From JBDSLU01 sp039916225 (lineage in GTDB: Bacteria > Acidobacteriota > Vicinamibacteria > Vicinamibacterales > Vicinamibacteraceae), in assembly GCA_039916225.1 (NCBI GenBank), contig JBDSLU010000462.1, forward strand, positions 1 through 19,503: DNA of 19,503 nucleotides, given 5' to 3'. Shown here one piece after another: positions 8,091 to 15,188 of this stretch. The notes under the pieces are model-generated. The model did not search any database. It saw only the letters and a program-made list of their open reading frames with translations, and was not told the origin of the DNA. The position numbers and the translations under genes were made by a program. Position 1 is the first letter of the stretch. Each line of letters opens with the position of its first letter.

Positions 8091-8114
8091 CGAGCCTCGC
8101 GGCGGCCGCTCCGG

Positions 8115-8741
8115 CTACTGCGGCGGCCGGCCCTTCCCGCGCTTCGCCGCCCGCGGAGTCGCCGCCGGCGCGTTCAGCTCGAGCAACCCCGCCGGTGGAT
8201 CGATCACGATCCGCCGTGTCGCCGGGTCGATGACCCGGCAGATCTCGTCGGCGAGGGGCACCAGCACCTCACCGTTCGCCGTCTCGACCACCAGGACCGC
8301 GGCGCCCGGCGCGCCGTCGATGCGCTGCACGGTGCCCACGGCCGTCCCCGGTGCGTCGACGCCGGCCGCGCTCACGGTCTCGACCCGGCAACCCACGAGA
8401 TCCGTCTCGTAGAACACCCCCGGCTCGAGCGCCGGCCGCGCCGACGCCACGATCCACAACCCCAGGCCACGCAGCGCCTCGGCGGCCTCGAGCGACTCGA
8501 CGCCCTCGAACAGCACCAGCGGCCGATCCTTGTGCCAGCGGACGTCGTCGATCCGCAGCACCGTCGTCCCATCCGGCGTCCGTCCGGGCCGGGCCGTCTG
8601 CAGCGTCGCTCCCGGCACGAACCGCTCGTCGCCGAAGTCGGTCAGGGGGTGCACCACCACCTCACCGCGGAGCCCGTGCGGCCGTTCGACCGTCCCGACC
8701 AGCACCACGTCGTCCGGCGCCGCCGCGTCCGTGTCCGCCAC
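8115..8741 (-). CDS. rimM: Ribosome maturation factor RimM
   Basis: A 208-aa RimM, which binds uS19 and assists 16S rRNA maturation in the 30S head. The N-terminal beta-barrel carries LVGTVERPHGLRGEVVVHPL, and the PRC-barrel begins at YETDLVGCRV and ends VLVPLADEICRVID. It is somewhat longer than usual because of a short Ala/Asp-rich N-terminus and a basic tail (AAKRGKGRPPQ). The start is GTG with GGAG just upstream, 15 nt after khpA. Confidence 0.95.
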   Translation of the reverse strand: MADTDAAAPDDVVLVGTVERPHGLRGEVVVHPLTDFGDERFVPGATLQTARPGRTPDGTTVLRIDDVRWHKDRPLVLFEGVESLEAAEALRGLGLWIVASARPALEPGVFYETDLVGCRVETVSAAGVDAPGTAVGTVQRIDGAPGAAVLVVETANGEVLVPLADEICRVIDPATRRIVIDPPAGLLELNAPAATPRAAKRGKGRPPQ

Positions 8742-8756
8742 GTCTCCAGCCCGCCG

Positions 8757-9038
8757 CTACCGGCGCTCGCGGAATTCGACCTGCGCCTTGCCGCCGGTCT
8801 TCTCCGCCGCCAGCGCCACCAGGCCGCGCACCGCCTGCGCAGTTCGGCCCTGTCGCCCGATCACCCGGCCGATGTCGCCGGGGGCCATGAACAGCTCGAC
8901 GACCGCGACGCCGCGATGCTGCGCCTCGGTGGCGTGCACCAGCTCGGGTTCGTCGGCCAGCGCGCGGCCGATGACCTCGACCAGCGCCGGCAGGTTCGGC
9001 GTGCCCGGCGTGCCCGGTGTGCCGTCCGCGGCGCTCAC
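8757..9038 (-). CDS. khpA: KhpA-type KH-domain RNA-binding protein
   Basis: A 93-aa single-KH protein of the YlqC/KhpA family, encoded between rpsP and rimM as in many bacteria. The core reads LVEVIGRALADEPE, then IGRVIGRQGRTAQAVR with the GRQG loop that contacts RNA. Family members usually start close to LVEVI; here a Gly-Thr-Pro repeat (GTPGTPGTP) precedes it, encoded by 9-bp tandem units at about 9001-9023. The GTG start at 9038 is supported by its GTGA overlap with the rpsP stop. Confidence 0.92.
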   Translation of the reverse strand: MSAADGTPGTPGTPNLPALVEVIGRALADEPELVHATEAQHRGVAVVELFMAPGDIGRVIGRQGRTAQAVRGLVALAAEKTGGKAQVEFRERR

Positions 9039-9307
9039 GACGCGGCCGGCGCGGCGACGACGGCAGCCGGCGGAGCCGGGTTTCTCGTCACCAGCGTCTT
9101 CAGCGTGCTCGACGCCTGGGCGCCCTTCGACACCCAGTGCGCGTAGCGCTCGCGATCGAGCTGGAAGAACTCCGGCTTGCGGCGCGGATCGTAGAGCCCG
9201 ATGCTCTCGGTCACGCTGCCGTCACGGGCGCTGCGCCCCTCGACCACCACGATGCGGAAGAAGGGACGCTTCTTCGAGCCGACACGAGTCATGCGAATAG
9301 TAACCAT
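9035..9307 (-). CDS. rpsP: 30S ribosomal protein S16
   Basis: A 90-aa bS16, an early-assembly 30S protein. It shows MVTIRMTRVGSKKRPFFRIV, VTESIGLYDPRRKP and AHWVSKGAQASSTLKTLV. The C-terminus is extended by an Ala/Pro-rich tail (APPAAVVAAPAAS). A good Shine-Dalgarno sequence (GAAGGA, 4 nt before the ATG) is present. It lies 48 nt downstream of ffh and heads the rpsP-khpA-rimM-trmD-rplS ribosome cluster. Confidence 0.97.
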   Translation of the reverse strand: MVTIRMTRVGSKKRPFFRIVVVEGRSARDGSVTESIGLYDPRRKPEFFQLDRERYAHWVSKGAQASSTLKTLVTRNPAPPAAVVAAPAAS

Positions 9308-9355
9308 TGTTTCCTTCTCAACGAGCGGGGGTTCCTTCCGAGGGAACGACCGCGC

Positions 9356-10726
9356 TTAGCGGCCCTGCGGCCCCATCATCTGCCGCAACATGCCCATCTT
9401 CTTCCGCATGGCGGCCTTGTTGCCGCCACCCTGGCCGAGGCCGCCGACGACCTTCAGCATCTTCTTCATCTCGATGAACTGCTTGAGGAGGCGGTTGACC
9501 GCCTCGACCGACGTGCCGCTGCCGCGCGCGATGCGCTTGCGCCGGCTGCCGTTCATCAGGGTGTGATCGTCGCGCTCGCCAGGGGTCATCGAGTTGATGA
9601 TGGCCTCGACGCGATCCATTTCCTTCTCGTCGACCGCGCCCAGCGCGCCTTTCAGCTGGCCCATCCCCGGCAGCATCCCGAGGATCGACTCGAGCGGCCC
9701 CATCTTACGGATGGTCCGCAGCTGATCGCGGAAATCGCCGAGCGAGAACTCGTTCTTGCGCAGCTTTTCTTCGAGCTTCTCGGCCTGATCGCGATCGACG
9801 ACCTGCTCGGCCTTCTCGATCAGCGTCAGGATGTCGCCCATGCCGAGGATGCGCGAGACGACGCGATCGGGATGGAACGGCTCGAGGTTCTCGACGCGCT
9901 CGCCGCTGCCGACGAAGGCGATCGGGACGCAGACCACCGAGATCACCGACAGCGCGGCGCCGCCGCGCGCGTCGCCGTCCATCTTCGACAGCACGACGCC
10001 GGTCAGGCCGATGCGGCGGTTGAACTCGCCGGCGCTCTTGATGGCGTCCTGCCCGGTCATCGCGTCGGCGACGTAGAGCAGGTCGGTCGGGCCGACGGCC
10101 GCCTTGATGGCCGCGAGCTCGGTCATCAGCTCGTCGTCGATGTGCAGGCGGCCGGCGGTGTCGACGATGACGGTGTCGAAGCCGAGGTTCTTCGCCGCCG
10201 CCATGGCGCCGCTGGCGCGCGAGACGGGGTCGAGGTCGCCGGCCGGATCGTGGACGCGGACCTTGAGCTGCTCGCCGAGGACACTGAGCTGCTTGATCGC
10301 GGCCGGCCGCCGGACGTCGGTCGACACCATGATCGGGTGGCGGCCCTCGCGCGTCAGGAGGCGGGCCAGCTTGGCGCTGGTGGTGGTCTTGCCCGAGCCC
10401 TGCAGGCCGAGGAGCAGGATCACCCGCGGCGACACGCTGGTGGGCGGCAGGCCGCCCTTGGCATCGCCGAAGAGCGCCAGCATTTCGTCCCGGACGATGG
10501 CGACGACCTGCTGGGCCGGCGTCAGGCTCTTCAGGACGTCTTCGCCGACGGCCCGATCCCGGACCCGATCGATGAAGGCCTTGACGACCTTGAAGTTGAC
10601 GTCCGCCTCGAGCAGCGCCATCCGGATCTCGCGCAGCGCCGTCTCCACCGACTGCTCGGTGAGACGGGCGTCGCCGCGGATCTGGCGGAAGACGTCCTGG
10701 AGACGATCGCTGAGGGATTCGAACAT
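9356..10726 (-). CDS. ffh: Signal recognition particle protein Ffh (SRP54)
   Basis: A 456-aa SRP GTPase that binds 4.5S RNA and signal peptides on ribosomes. The N domain begins MFESLSDRLQDVFRQIRG. The G domain has GLQGSGKTTTSAKLA (G1), DVRRPAA, DTAGRLHID (G3) and SKMDGDARGGAALS (G4 region, usually TKLDGDARGG). The M domain (about 300-456) contains LGMLPGMGQLKG, GSRRKRIARGSGTS and a Met-rich tail (MRKKMGMLRQMMGPQGR). The frame continues 18 codons upstream, but the ATG at 10726 matches the conserved Ffh start. A promoter and 5' hairpin lie upstream. Confidence 0.97.
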   Translation of the reverse strand: MFESLSDRLQDVFRQIRGDARLTEQSVETALREIRMALLEADVNFKVVKAFIDRVRDRAVGEDVLKSLTPAQQVVAIVRDEMLALFGDAKGGLPPTSVSPRVILLLGLQGSGKTTTSAKLARLLTREGRHPIMVSTDVRRPAAIKQLSVLGEQLKVRVHDPAGDLDPVSRASGAMAAAKNLGFDTVIVDTAGRLHIDDELMTELAAIKAAVGPTDLLYVADAMTGQDAIKSAGEFNRRIGLTGVVLSKMDGDARGGAALSVISVVCVPIAFVGSGERVENLEPFHPDRVVSRILGMGDILTLIEKAEQVVDRDQAEKLEEKLRKNEFSLGDFRDQLRTIRKMGPLESILGMLPGMGQLKGALGAVDEKEMDRVEAIINSMTPGERDDHTLMNGSRRKRIARGSGTSVEAVNRLLKQFIEMKKMLKVVGGLGQGGGNKAAMRKKMGMLRQMMGPQGR

Positions 10727-10744
10727 GAGCGTCACGGCCCGCGG

Positions 10745-10765
10745 CCGGTGCCCTGCGGACACCGG
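10745..10765 (-). promoter_or_regulatory. Stem-loop in the predicted ffh leader
   Basis: On the minus strand CCGGTG (10765-10760) pairs with CACCGG (10750-10745). The inner UCC/GGG can extend the stem to 9 bp with one G-U pair, closing a GCA loop. It ends 18 nt before the ffh ATG, where it could affect ribosome access. No strong Shine-Dalgarno sequence is present between hairpin and start. Function is inferred. Confidence 0.4.
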
Positions 10766-10786
10766 GGCGCACTGGCGCAAACGGTT

Positions 10787-10816
10787 ATCCTAGCAGCGCT
10801 TAGCCGCCCCGGTCAA
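10787..10816 (-). promoter_or_regulatory. Sigma70-type promoter for the ffh operon
   Basis: Minus strand: TTGACC (10816-10811, four or five of six consensus -35 bases), an 18-nt spacer, then TAGGAT (10792-10787, a good -10). The predicted start is near 10780, giving a leader of about 54 nt before the ffh ATG. It is the best box pair in the gap and lies just downstream of the repeat element. Confidence 0.55.
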
Positions 10817-10853
10817 CGGGCGGACGCGGCAGACCCAGTGGCCGCCGGAACTA

Positions 10854-11020
10854 CCAAACGCCAACTCCCAACTTCCAAGGCACTCCCAGTTCCAAACGCC
10901 CAAGGTGCCGAAGCCGTTGGGCCGTGGTCGACCCCCGAGGCTTGGGGGCGCCGCCGCGCGGAGCACCGTTGGGAGTTGGGCGTTGGGAGTGCCTTGGTAG
11001 TTGGAAATTGGAAGTTGGAA
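10854..11020. repeat. Inverted heptanucleotide repeat element
   Basis: The right arm is built of 7-nt GTTGGRN-type units: 10968-10974, 10975-10981 and 10982-10988, then 11000-11006, 11007-11013 and 11014-11020 after an 11-nt interruption. The left arm carries the same kind of unit in inverse orientation (CCAAACG, CCAACTC, CCAACTT at 10854-10874). CCAAGGCACTCCCA at 10875-10888 is matched exactly in reverse complement at 10984-10997. The GC-rich centre contains CCCCC/GGGGG (10932-10948). The base composition differs from nearby coding DNA. It resembles dispersed palindromic or short tandem repeats of bacterial intergenic regions; no transposase is present. Confidence 0.8.
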
Positions 11021-11023
11021 GTT

Positions 11024-11070
11024 CACAACTTGTGGGTGGTTCAGCGGGCGCCTTTCGCCGCTAAACCACC
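11024..11070 (-). terminator. Probable ribBA terminator hairpins
   Basis: GGTGGTT (11035-11041) pairs with AACCACC (11064-11070), and AGCGG (11043-11047) with CCGCT (11058-11062), separated by one C/A mismatch, so the long stem includes the ribBA stop codon. Immediately downstream lies the palindrome CACAA C TTGTG (11024-11034). There is no clear U-tract. The position at the end of the rib genes and before a new promoter supports termination or 3'-end protection. Confidence 0.5.
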
Positions 11071-12431
11071 GACAGCTTGTGCCCCAGCTTTTCCTTCTTG
11101 GTCTTGAGGTAGCCCCGGGTGTGCTCGGAGGCTTCGATCTCGATGGGGACCGACTCGACCACCGACAGCCCGTAGCCCTCGAGGCCGACGAACTTTCGCG
11201 GATTGTTCGTCAGGAGCCGCATCGACCGGACCCCGAGATCGCGCAGGATCTGGGCCCCGATGCCGTAATCCCGCTGATCCGGCTGGAACCCGAGCTTGAC
11301 ATTGGCTTCGACGGTATCCAGCCCCTGATCCTGCAGCTCGTAGGCCCGGATCTTGTTCGCCAGGCCGATGCCCCGCCCTTCCTGGTTGAGGTACAGGAGG
11401 ACACCCCGGCCTTCCCGGGCGATCCGCTCCATGGCGGTATGGAGCTGCTCGCCGCAGTCGCAGCGCGCTGAATGGAAGACGTCGCCGGTCAAGCACTTCG
11501 AGTGGACGCGCGTGAGGACCTGTTCGCCGTTGCCGAGGTCACCCCGGACCAGCGCGACGTGGGTCTCGCCATCGAGCTGGCTCTCGTAGGCGTGCACCGC
11601 GAACTCGCCGTGCTGGGTCGGCATCCGGGCGACGGCCACCCGAGTCACCATGCGCTCGGTCCGCATCCGGTAGCGGATCAGGTCGGCGATGGTGATGATC
11701 GGCAGCTTGTGCTTGCGGGCGAAGGCCAGCAGGTCCGGGACCCGCGCCATCGTGCCGTCTTTCTTGGTGATTTCGCAGATCACGCCGGCCGGGGCGAGGC
11801 CGGCGATCCGGGCCAGGTCGACCGCCGCCTCGGTGTGGCCGGCGCGGACGAGCGTGCCGCCGTCACGAGCCCGCAGCGGGATCACGTGTCCCGGTTTGAC
11901 GATGTCGCGGGCGGTAGTGGCGGGATCGACCGCGGCCCGGATCGTCGCCGCCCGCTCGGGCGCCGAGACGCCCGTCGTCACCGTCTTGACGTCGATCGGC
12001 ACGCACATCGGCGTGCCCCGCCGCGACGAATTGTCGGTGACCGCCAACGGGATCTCGAGCTCGTCGAGCCGTTCCGGGGTCATCGACAGGCACAACATGC
12101 CGCGGGCGTGCGTGATCATGAAGTTGACCGCTTCGGGTGTCACCCGCTCCGCGGCCATCGTCAGATCGCCTTCGTTCTCGCGCTGCTCGTCGTCGACGAC
12201 GACGATCATCCCCCCGGCCCGGATGGCCGCCACGCCCTCGGCAATCGACGAGAACGGCGCGCGACGGACCGGTCGCGGCCCCGCCTTCGCCGGGTGGACG
12301 CCGGCCGGCTTCGGCGCGGCAGGCCCCGTTTTCGCGCCCGGCGACTTCGCGGACGGGCGCTTCGGCGGGCGAGCCCCCGCCGACGGCACGGACTGGGATC
12401 CCCGCTTCGACGACGGTGCCTTGGTTTTCAT
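11061..12431 (-). CDS. ribBA: Bifunctional 3,4-dihydroxy-2-butanone-4-phosphate synthase / GTP cyclohydrolase II
   Basis: A 456-aa fusion that makes both riboflavin precursors: RibB converts ribulose 5-phosphate, RibA opens GTP. The RibB part (about 60-265) has DDEQRENEGDL, THARGMLCL, TGVSAPERAATIRA and GHTEAAVDLARIAG. The RibA part (about 270-456) has HSKCLTGDVFHSARCDCG, with the three zinc-binding cysteines, then YLNQEGRGIGL and LLTNNPRKFVGLEGYGL. Both halves look intact. The ATG at 12431 overlaps the ribE stop as ATGA; the frame stays open upstream but reads as a ribE shadow. Residues 1-58 are an unusual Pro/Ala/Lys-rich extension with 14 basic and no acidic residues. Confidence 0.96.
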   Translation of the reverse strand: MKTKAPSSKRGSQSVPSAGARPPKRPSAKSPGAKTGPAAPKPAGVHPAKAGPRPVRRAPFSSIAEGVAAIRAGGMIVVVDDEQRENEGDLTMAAERVTPEAVNFMITHARGMLCLSMTPERLDELEIPLAVTDNSSRRGTPMCVPIDVKTVTTGVSAPERAATIRAAVDPATTARDIVKPGHVIPLRARDGGTLVRAGHTEAAVDLARIAGLAPAGVICEITKKDGTMARVPDLLAFARKHKLPIITIADLIRYRMRTERMVTRVAVARMPTQHGEFAVHAYESQLDGETHVALVRGDLGNGEQVLTRVHSKCLTGDVFHSARCDCGEQLHTAMERIAREGRGVLLYLNQEGRGIGLANKIRAYELQDQGLDTVEANVKLGFQPDQRDYGIGAQILRDLGVRSMRLLTNNPRKFVGLEGYGLSVVESVPIEIEASEHTRGYLKTKKEKLGHKLSVV

Positions 12432-13042
12432 AGGGTCTGGGGGAGCCGGCCCCGGCGCTCGAGCATCGCCAGGCGGACGACGTATTTTCCCACAAGGTCG
12501 CACTCGAGGTTCATCGCGTCCCCGACCCGGGCCGCCGCCAGGGTCGTATGCGCCCAGGTGTGGGGGATGATCTGGACGTCGAACCATTCGTCGTCGAGGG
12601 CGGCGATGGTCAGGCTGATGCCGTCGACGGCAATCGACCCCTTGAGAATCATCCAGGCCGCCAAATCGGCCGGAAAGCCAATCCGGAGGCGGCGAAACTC
12701 CCCCTCGTCGGTGATCGCCACGAGCGCCCCGACGCCGTCGACGTGGCCCTGGACGACGTGCCCCCCGAGCCGCCCGTCGGCCCGGAGCGGCCGTTCGAGG
12801 TTGACCGGACGGCCCGCGATCAGCCGTCCGAGGGCGGTCACCCGGAGGGTTTCCGGCGACACGTCCATCACCACGTGCGGTCCGTCGCGCCGGATCACGG
12901 TCAGGCAGACGCCGTTGGTGGCCAGGCTGTCCCCGAGGGCCAGCTCCGGTCCGAGCGCGGTGTCGAGTTCGAGCACGGCGCCGTCCGCCTCGGTGGCGAT
13001 GGCGCGCACCGTGCCGGTGGCTTCAATGAGTCCTGTGAACAT
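12428..13042 (-). CDS. ribE: Riboflavin synthase, alpha subunit
   Basis: A 204-aa riboflavin synthase, which dismutates two 6,7-dimethyl-8-ribityllumazine molecules to riboflavin. It starts with the diagnostic MFTGLIEATG. The two lumazine-binding barrels are visible as NGVCLTVI in the first (about 1-95) and KGSIAVDGISLTIAAL in the second (about 97-195), joined by GGHVVQGHVDGVG. It overlaps the end of ribD by 20 nt and the start of ribBA by 4 nt, which argues for coupled translation. Confidence 0.96.
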   Translation of the reverse strand: MFTGLIEATGTVRAIATEADGAVLELDTALGPELALGDSLATNGVCLTVIRRDGPHVVMDVSPETLRVTALGRLIAGRPVNLERPLRADGRLGGHVVQGHVDGVGALVAITDEGEFRRLRIGFPADLAAWMILKGSIAVDGISLTIAALDDEWFDVQIIPHTWAHTTLAAARVGDAMNLECDLVGKYVVRLAMLERRGRLPQTL

Positions 13043-14135
13043 CGGCTTCGATCAGGACGTCCGCGCCGAGCGGCTCGGCGCGGGTCGGTCCCAGGGCCAT
13101 CAGCCCGAATGATGGCGGCATGGCCCAGGGCACAGCGCCCTGGCCCAGCGCCGCCGGAGACACGTAGCAGCGGACACGGTCGACGATGCCGGCCGTCCAC
13201 GCCGCGGCGTGCAGGGCCGGTCCGCCTTCGAGGAGCAGCGACGTGACGCCGTGGCCGAGCAGGTCGGCCACCGCCGGCGCCAGCGCCTCGTCGTCACGGG
13301 CGAGGATCGTGACGCCACGGCCGGCGAGCGCCCGGGCCCGCTCGCCCTCCCCGGCCACCGCGGCGCGGGTCGTGACGACGAGGATCGGGCCGCGATCGAG
13401 CGTCCCGCACAGCCGCGCCTGCGGCGACATGCGCAGCCGCCGATCGAACACCACGCGGATCAGCGGCCGCGTCCGCCACACGTCGCGCGCGGTCAGCACC
13501 GGATCGTCGGCGATCAGCGTCCCCGATCCGATGCCGATGGCCGCGACTTCGGCGCGCACGCGTTGCGCATGCCGCTGCGACGCCGCGCCGCTCACCGCCG
13601 TCCGGGCGCCCGGCGCCGCCGCCACCGCGCCGTCGAGGCTCATCGCGATCTTGGCGACGACGAACGGCCGGCGCGCGATCACGTTGGTGACGAACACTTC
13701 GTTCAGTCGCCGGGCCTCGACTTCCCGGACGCCGACCTGAACGTCGACGCCGTGATCGCGGAGGTAGGCGAAGCCGCGGCCGGCGACCTCGTGATACGGG
13801 TCCTGCATCGCGGCGACGACGCGTCGCACGCCGGCCTCGGCGACCGCGACCGCGCAGGGCCCGGTACGACCGGTGTGACTGCACGGCTCCAGCGTGCAGT
13901 AGAGGGTGGCGCCGCGGGCCTTGGCGCCGGCCGCACGCAGCGCGTGCACTTCGGCATGCGCGTCGCCGGCCCGTTCGTGGAAGCCCGTGCCCACGACGAC
14001 GCCGGCGTCGTCGACGATGACCGCGCCGACCATCGGGTTGGGGCTGGTGCGGCCCCGCCCGCGCCCGGCGATCGCCAGGGCCGTCGCCATGTGCGCGTCG
14101 TCGCGGGAAGCGTCGCCGTGGCCCGCGATCGTCAC
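13023..14135 (-). CDS. ribD: Riboflavin biosynthesis protein RibD (deaminase/reductase)
   Basis: A 370-aa bifunctional enzyme for the second and third steps from GTP to riboflavin. The N-terminal deaminase carries the zinc site HAEVHAL and PCSHTGRTGPC, after TSPNPMVGAVIVD. The C-terminal reductase has VAKIAMSLDGAVA, RAEVAAIGIGSGTLIADDP and SLLLEGGPALHAAAW. Length is normal. The GTG start at 14135 leaves about 15 residues before MATALAIAG; an ATG at that Met is the alternative. It lies 36 nt after ftsY; that gap is too short for an FMN riboswitch, and none is seen. Confidence 0.95.
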   Translation of the reverse strand: MTIAGHGDASRDDAHMATALAIAGRGRGRTSPNPMVGAVIVDDAGVVVGTGFHERAGDAHAEVHALRAAGAKARGATLYCTLEPCSHTGRTGPCAVAVAEAGVRRVVAAMQDPYHEVAGRGFAYLRDHGVDVQVGVREVEARRLNEVFVTNVIARRPFVVAKIAMSLDGAVAAAPGARTAVSGAASQRHAQRVRAEVAAIGIGSGTLIADDPVLTARDVWRTRPLIRVVFDRRLRMSPQARLCGTLDRGPILVVTTRAAVAGEGERARALAGRGVTILARDDEALAPAVADLLGHGVTSLLLEGGPALHAAAWTAGIVDRVRCYVSPAALGQGAVPWAMPPSFGLMALGPTRAEPLGADVLIEADVHRTH

Positions 14136-14171
14136 GCGCCGCTCACCACGCGCCGCCGACCACGGGCGAGC

Positions 14172-15098
14172 TCACCACGATGCCTCGAACAACGCGTCGA
14201 CGTACTCCGCGGTCGAGAACGGCACCAGATCGTCGATGCTCTCGCCGGTCCCGACCCAGCGGATCGGCAGCTTCAGGTCGTGGGCGATGGCGACGGCGAC
14301 GCCGCCCTTCGCGGTCCCATCGAGCTTGGTCAGCACGATGCCGGTCACGCCGGCGGCGGCGGTGAACTCGCGGGCCTGGGTGACGCCGTTCTGCCCCACC
14401 GTCGCGTCGAGCACCAGCAGCGTCTCGTGCGGCGCGCCCGGGATTTCGCGAGCGGTGATGCGGCGGATCTTCTCGAGCTCGCCCATCAAGTTGGTGCGCG
14501 TGTGCAGGCGCCCGGCAGTGTCGATGAGGATCGGATCGCGACCGCGGGCACGGCCGGCCTGCAGCGCGTCGAAGACCACGGCGGCCGGATCCGAGCCGCT
14601 CTTGGCGCGGATCATGTCGACGCCGGCGCGCTGCGCCCAGATCTCGAGCTGTTCCACGGCCGCGGCGCGAAACGTGTCGGCGGCGCAGACCAGCGGATCC
14701 TGCCCCTGGGCCTTCAGCGCCTTGGCCAGCTTCCCCACCGTCGTCGTCTTGCCGGTGCCGTTGACGCCGACGATCATCACCACCCGCGGCGGCGCCGCCG
14801 CGATCGGCGGCCGATCGGCGCTGGCGAGAATCCTGGTGATCTCGTCCTTCACCAGCGCGCGCAGGCTCTCGCCGCGGCGGGCCCGCGCGCCGACGGCCTT
14901 GACGATCGCGTTGGTGGCCCCGACGCCGACGTCGGCCGAGATCAGCACCTCTTCGAGCGCCTCGAGGGTATCGATCTCGATGCTGGTCTTGGTCCGCGCC
15001 GCCGGCGCGTCGGCCTGCTGGACGACGTCCTCGAACCGCTGGAAGAGCTGATCTTTGGTGCGCTTGAGGCTGTCGGTGAGGCGAGAGAGGAGACCCAC
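14172..15098 (-). CDS. ftsY: Signal recognition particle receptor FtsY
   Basis: A 308-aa SRP receptor GTPase that docks Ffh-ribosome complexes at the membrane. It has only the NG core and lacks the long acidic A domain of some FtsY proteins. Motifs are GVNGTGKTTTVGKLA (G1), ADTFRAAAVEQLEIW, DTAGRLHTRTNLMGELEKI (G3) and TKLDGTAKGG (G4). The N-terminus MGLLSRLTDSLKRTKDQLF is amphipathic and could serve as a membrane-targeting helix. The start is GTG, with no Shine-Dalgarno sequence but an extended -10 box 6 nt upstream, suggesting a leaderless message. Confidence 0.96.
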   Translation of the reverse strand: MGLLSRLTDSLKRTKDQLFQRFEDVVQQADAPAARTKTSIEIDTLEALEEVLISADVGVGATNAIVKAVGARARRGESLRALVKDEITRILASADRPPIAAAPPRVVMIVGVNGTGKTTTVGKLAKALKAQGQDPLVCAADTFRAAAVEQLEIWAQRAGVDMIRAKSGSDPAAVVFDALQAGRARGRDPILIDTAGRLHTRTNLMGELEKIRRITAREIPGAPHETLLVLDATVGQNGVTQAREFTAAAGVTGIVLTKLDGTAKGGVAVAIAHDLKLPIRWVGTGESIDDLVPFSTAEYVDALFEASW

Positions 15099-15104
15099 GC
15101 CGGG

Positions 15105-15113
15105 ATCATATCA
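15105..15113 (-). promoter_or_regulatory. Extended -10 promoter for ftsY, predicted leaderless
   Basis: The minus strand reads TG A TATGAT (15113-15105), matching the TGn extended -10 with five of six -10 bases. Six bases separate it from the ftsY GTG, so the usual +1 falls on base 15098, the G of the start codon. The -35 region about 17 nt upstream (CCGACC) is poor, as expected for extended -10 promoters. Confidence 0.5.
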
Positions 15114-15188
15114 GCCGGGTCCGTGACGGTCGGGCTGGCGCGCGGGACAGCCGGCGCTGGGCACGACGGCTCGGCGAGCGGACGGGCG

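Larger units (their letters stand above)
10727..11060. other. 334-bp non-coding gap between ribBA and ffh
   Basis: In minus-strand order this gap holds a hairpin that spans the ribBA stop, an inverted heptanucleotide repeat, a sigma70-like promoter and a stem-loop in the predicted ffh leader. A 78-codon minus-strand open frame at 10790-11026 is judged a by-product of the repeat. No tRNA- or SRP RNA-like sequence was seen. Confidence 0.75.

Noticed and set aside
10854..11020. CRISPR array reading of the repeats
   Set aside because: Units are 7 nt, contiguous and in opposing orientations, with no spacers and no cas genes.
10790..11026. 78-codon minus-strand frame inside the ribBA-ffh gap
   Set aside because: The peptide is the translation of the heptad repeat (ELAF/WECLGSWEL type), overlaps the promoter and lacks a Shine-Dalgarno sequence.
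10727..11060. 4.5S SRP RNA gene near ffh
   Set aside because: No conserved GGAA tetraloop hairpin of the Ffh-binding site was found in the gap.
9017..11107. Long plus-strand open frame (696 codons) opposite rpsP and ffh
   Set aside because: Antisense shadow of conserved genes; it also runs through the repeat element with no domain-like content.
14136..14171. Possible FMN riboswitch before ribD
   Set aside because: The gap is 36 bp, far too short, and shows none of the conserved RFN stems.
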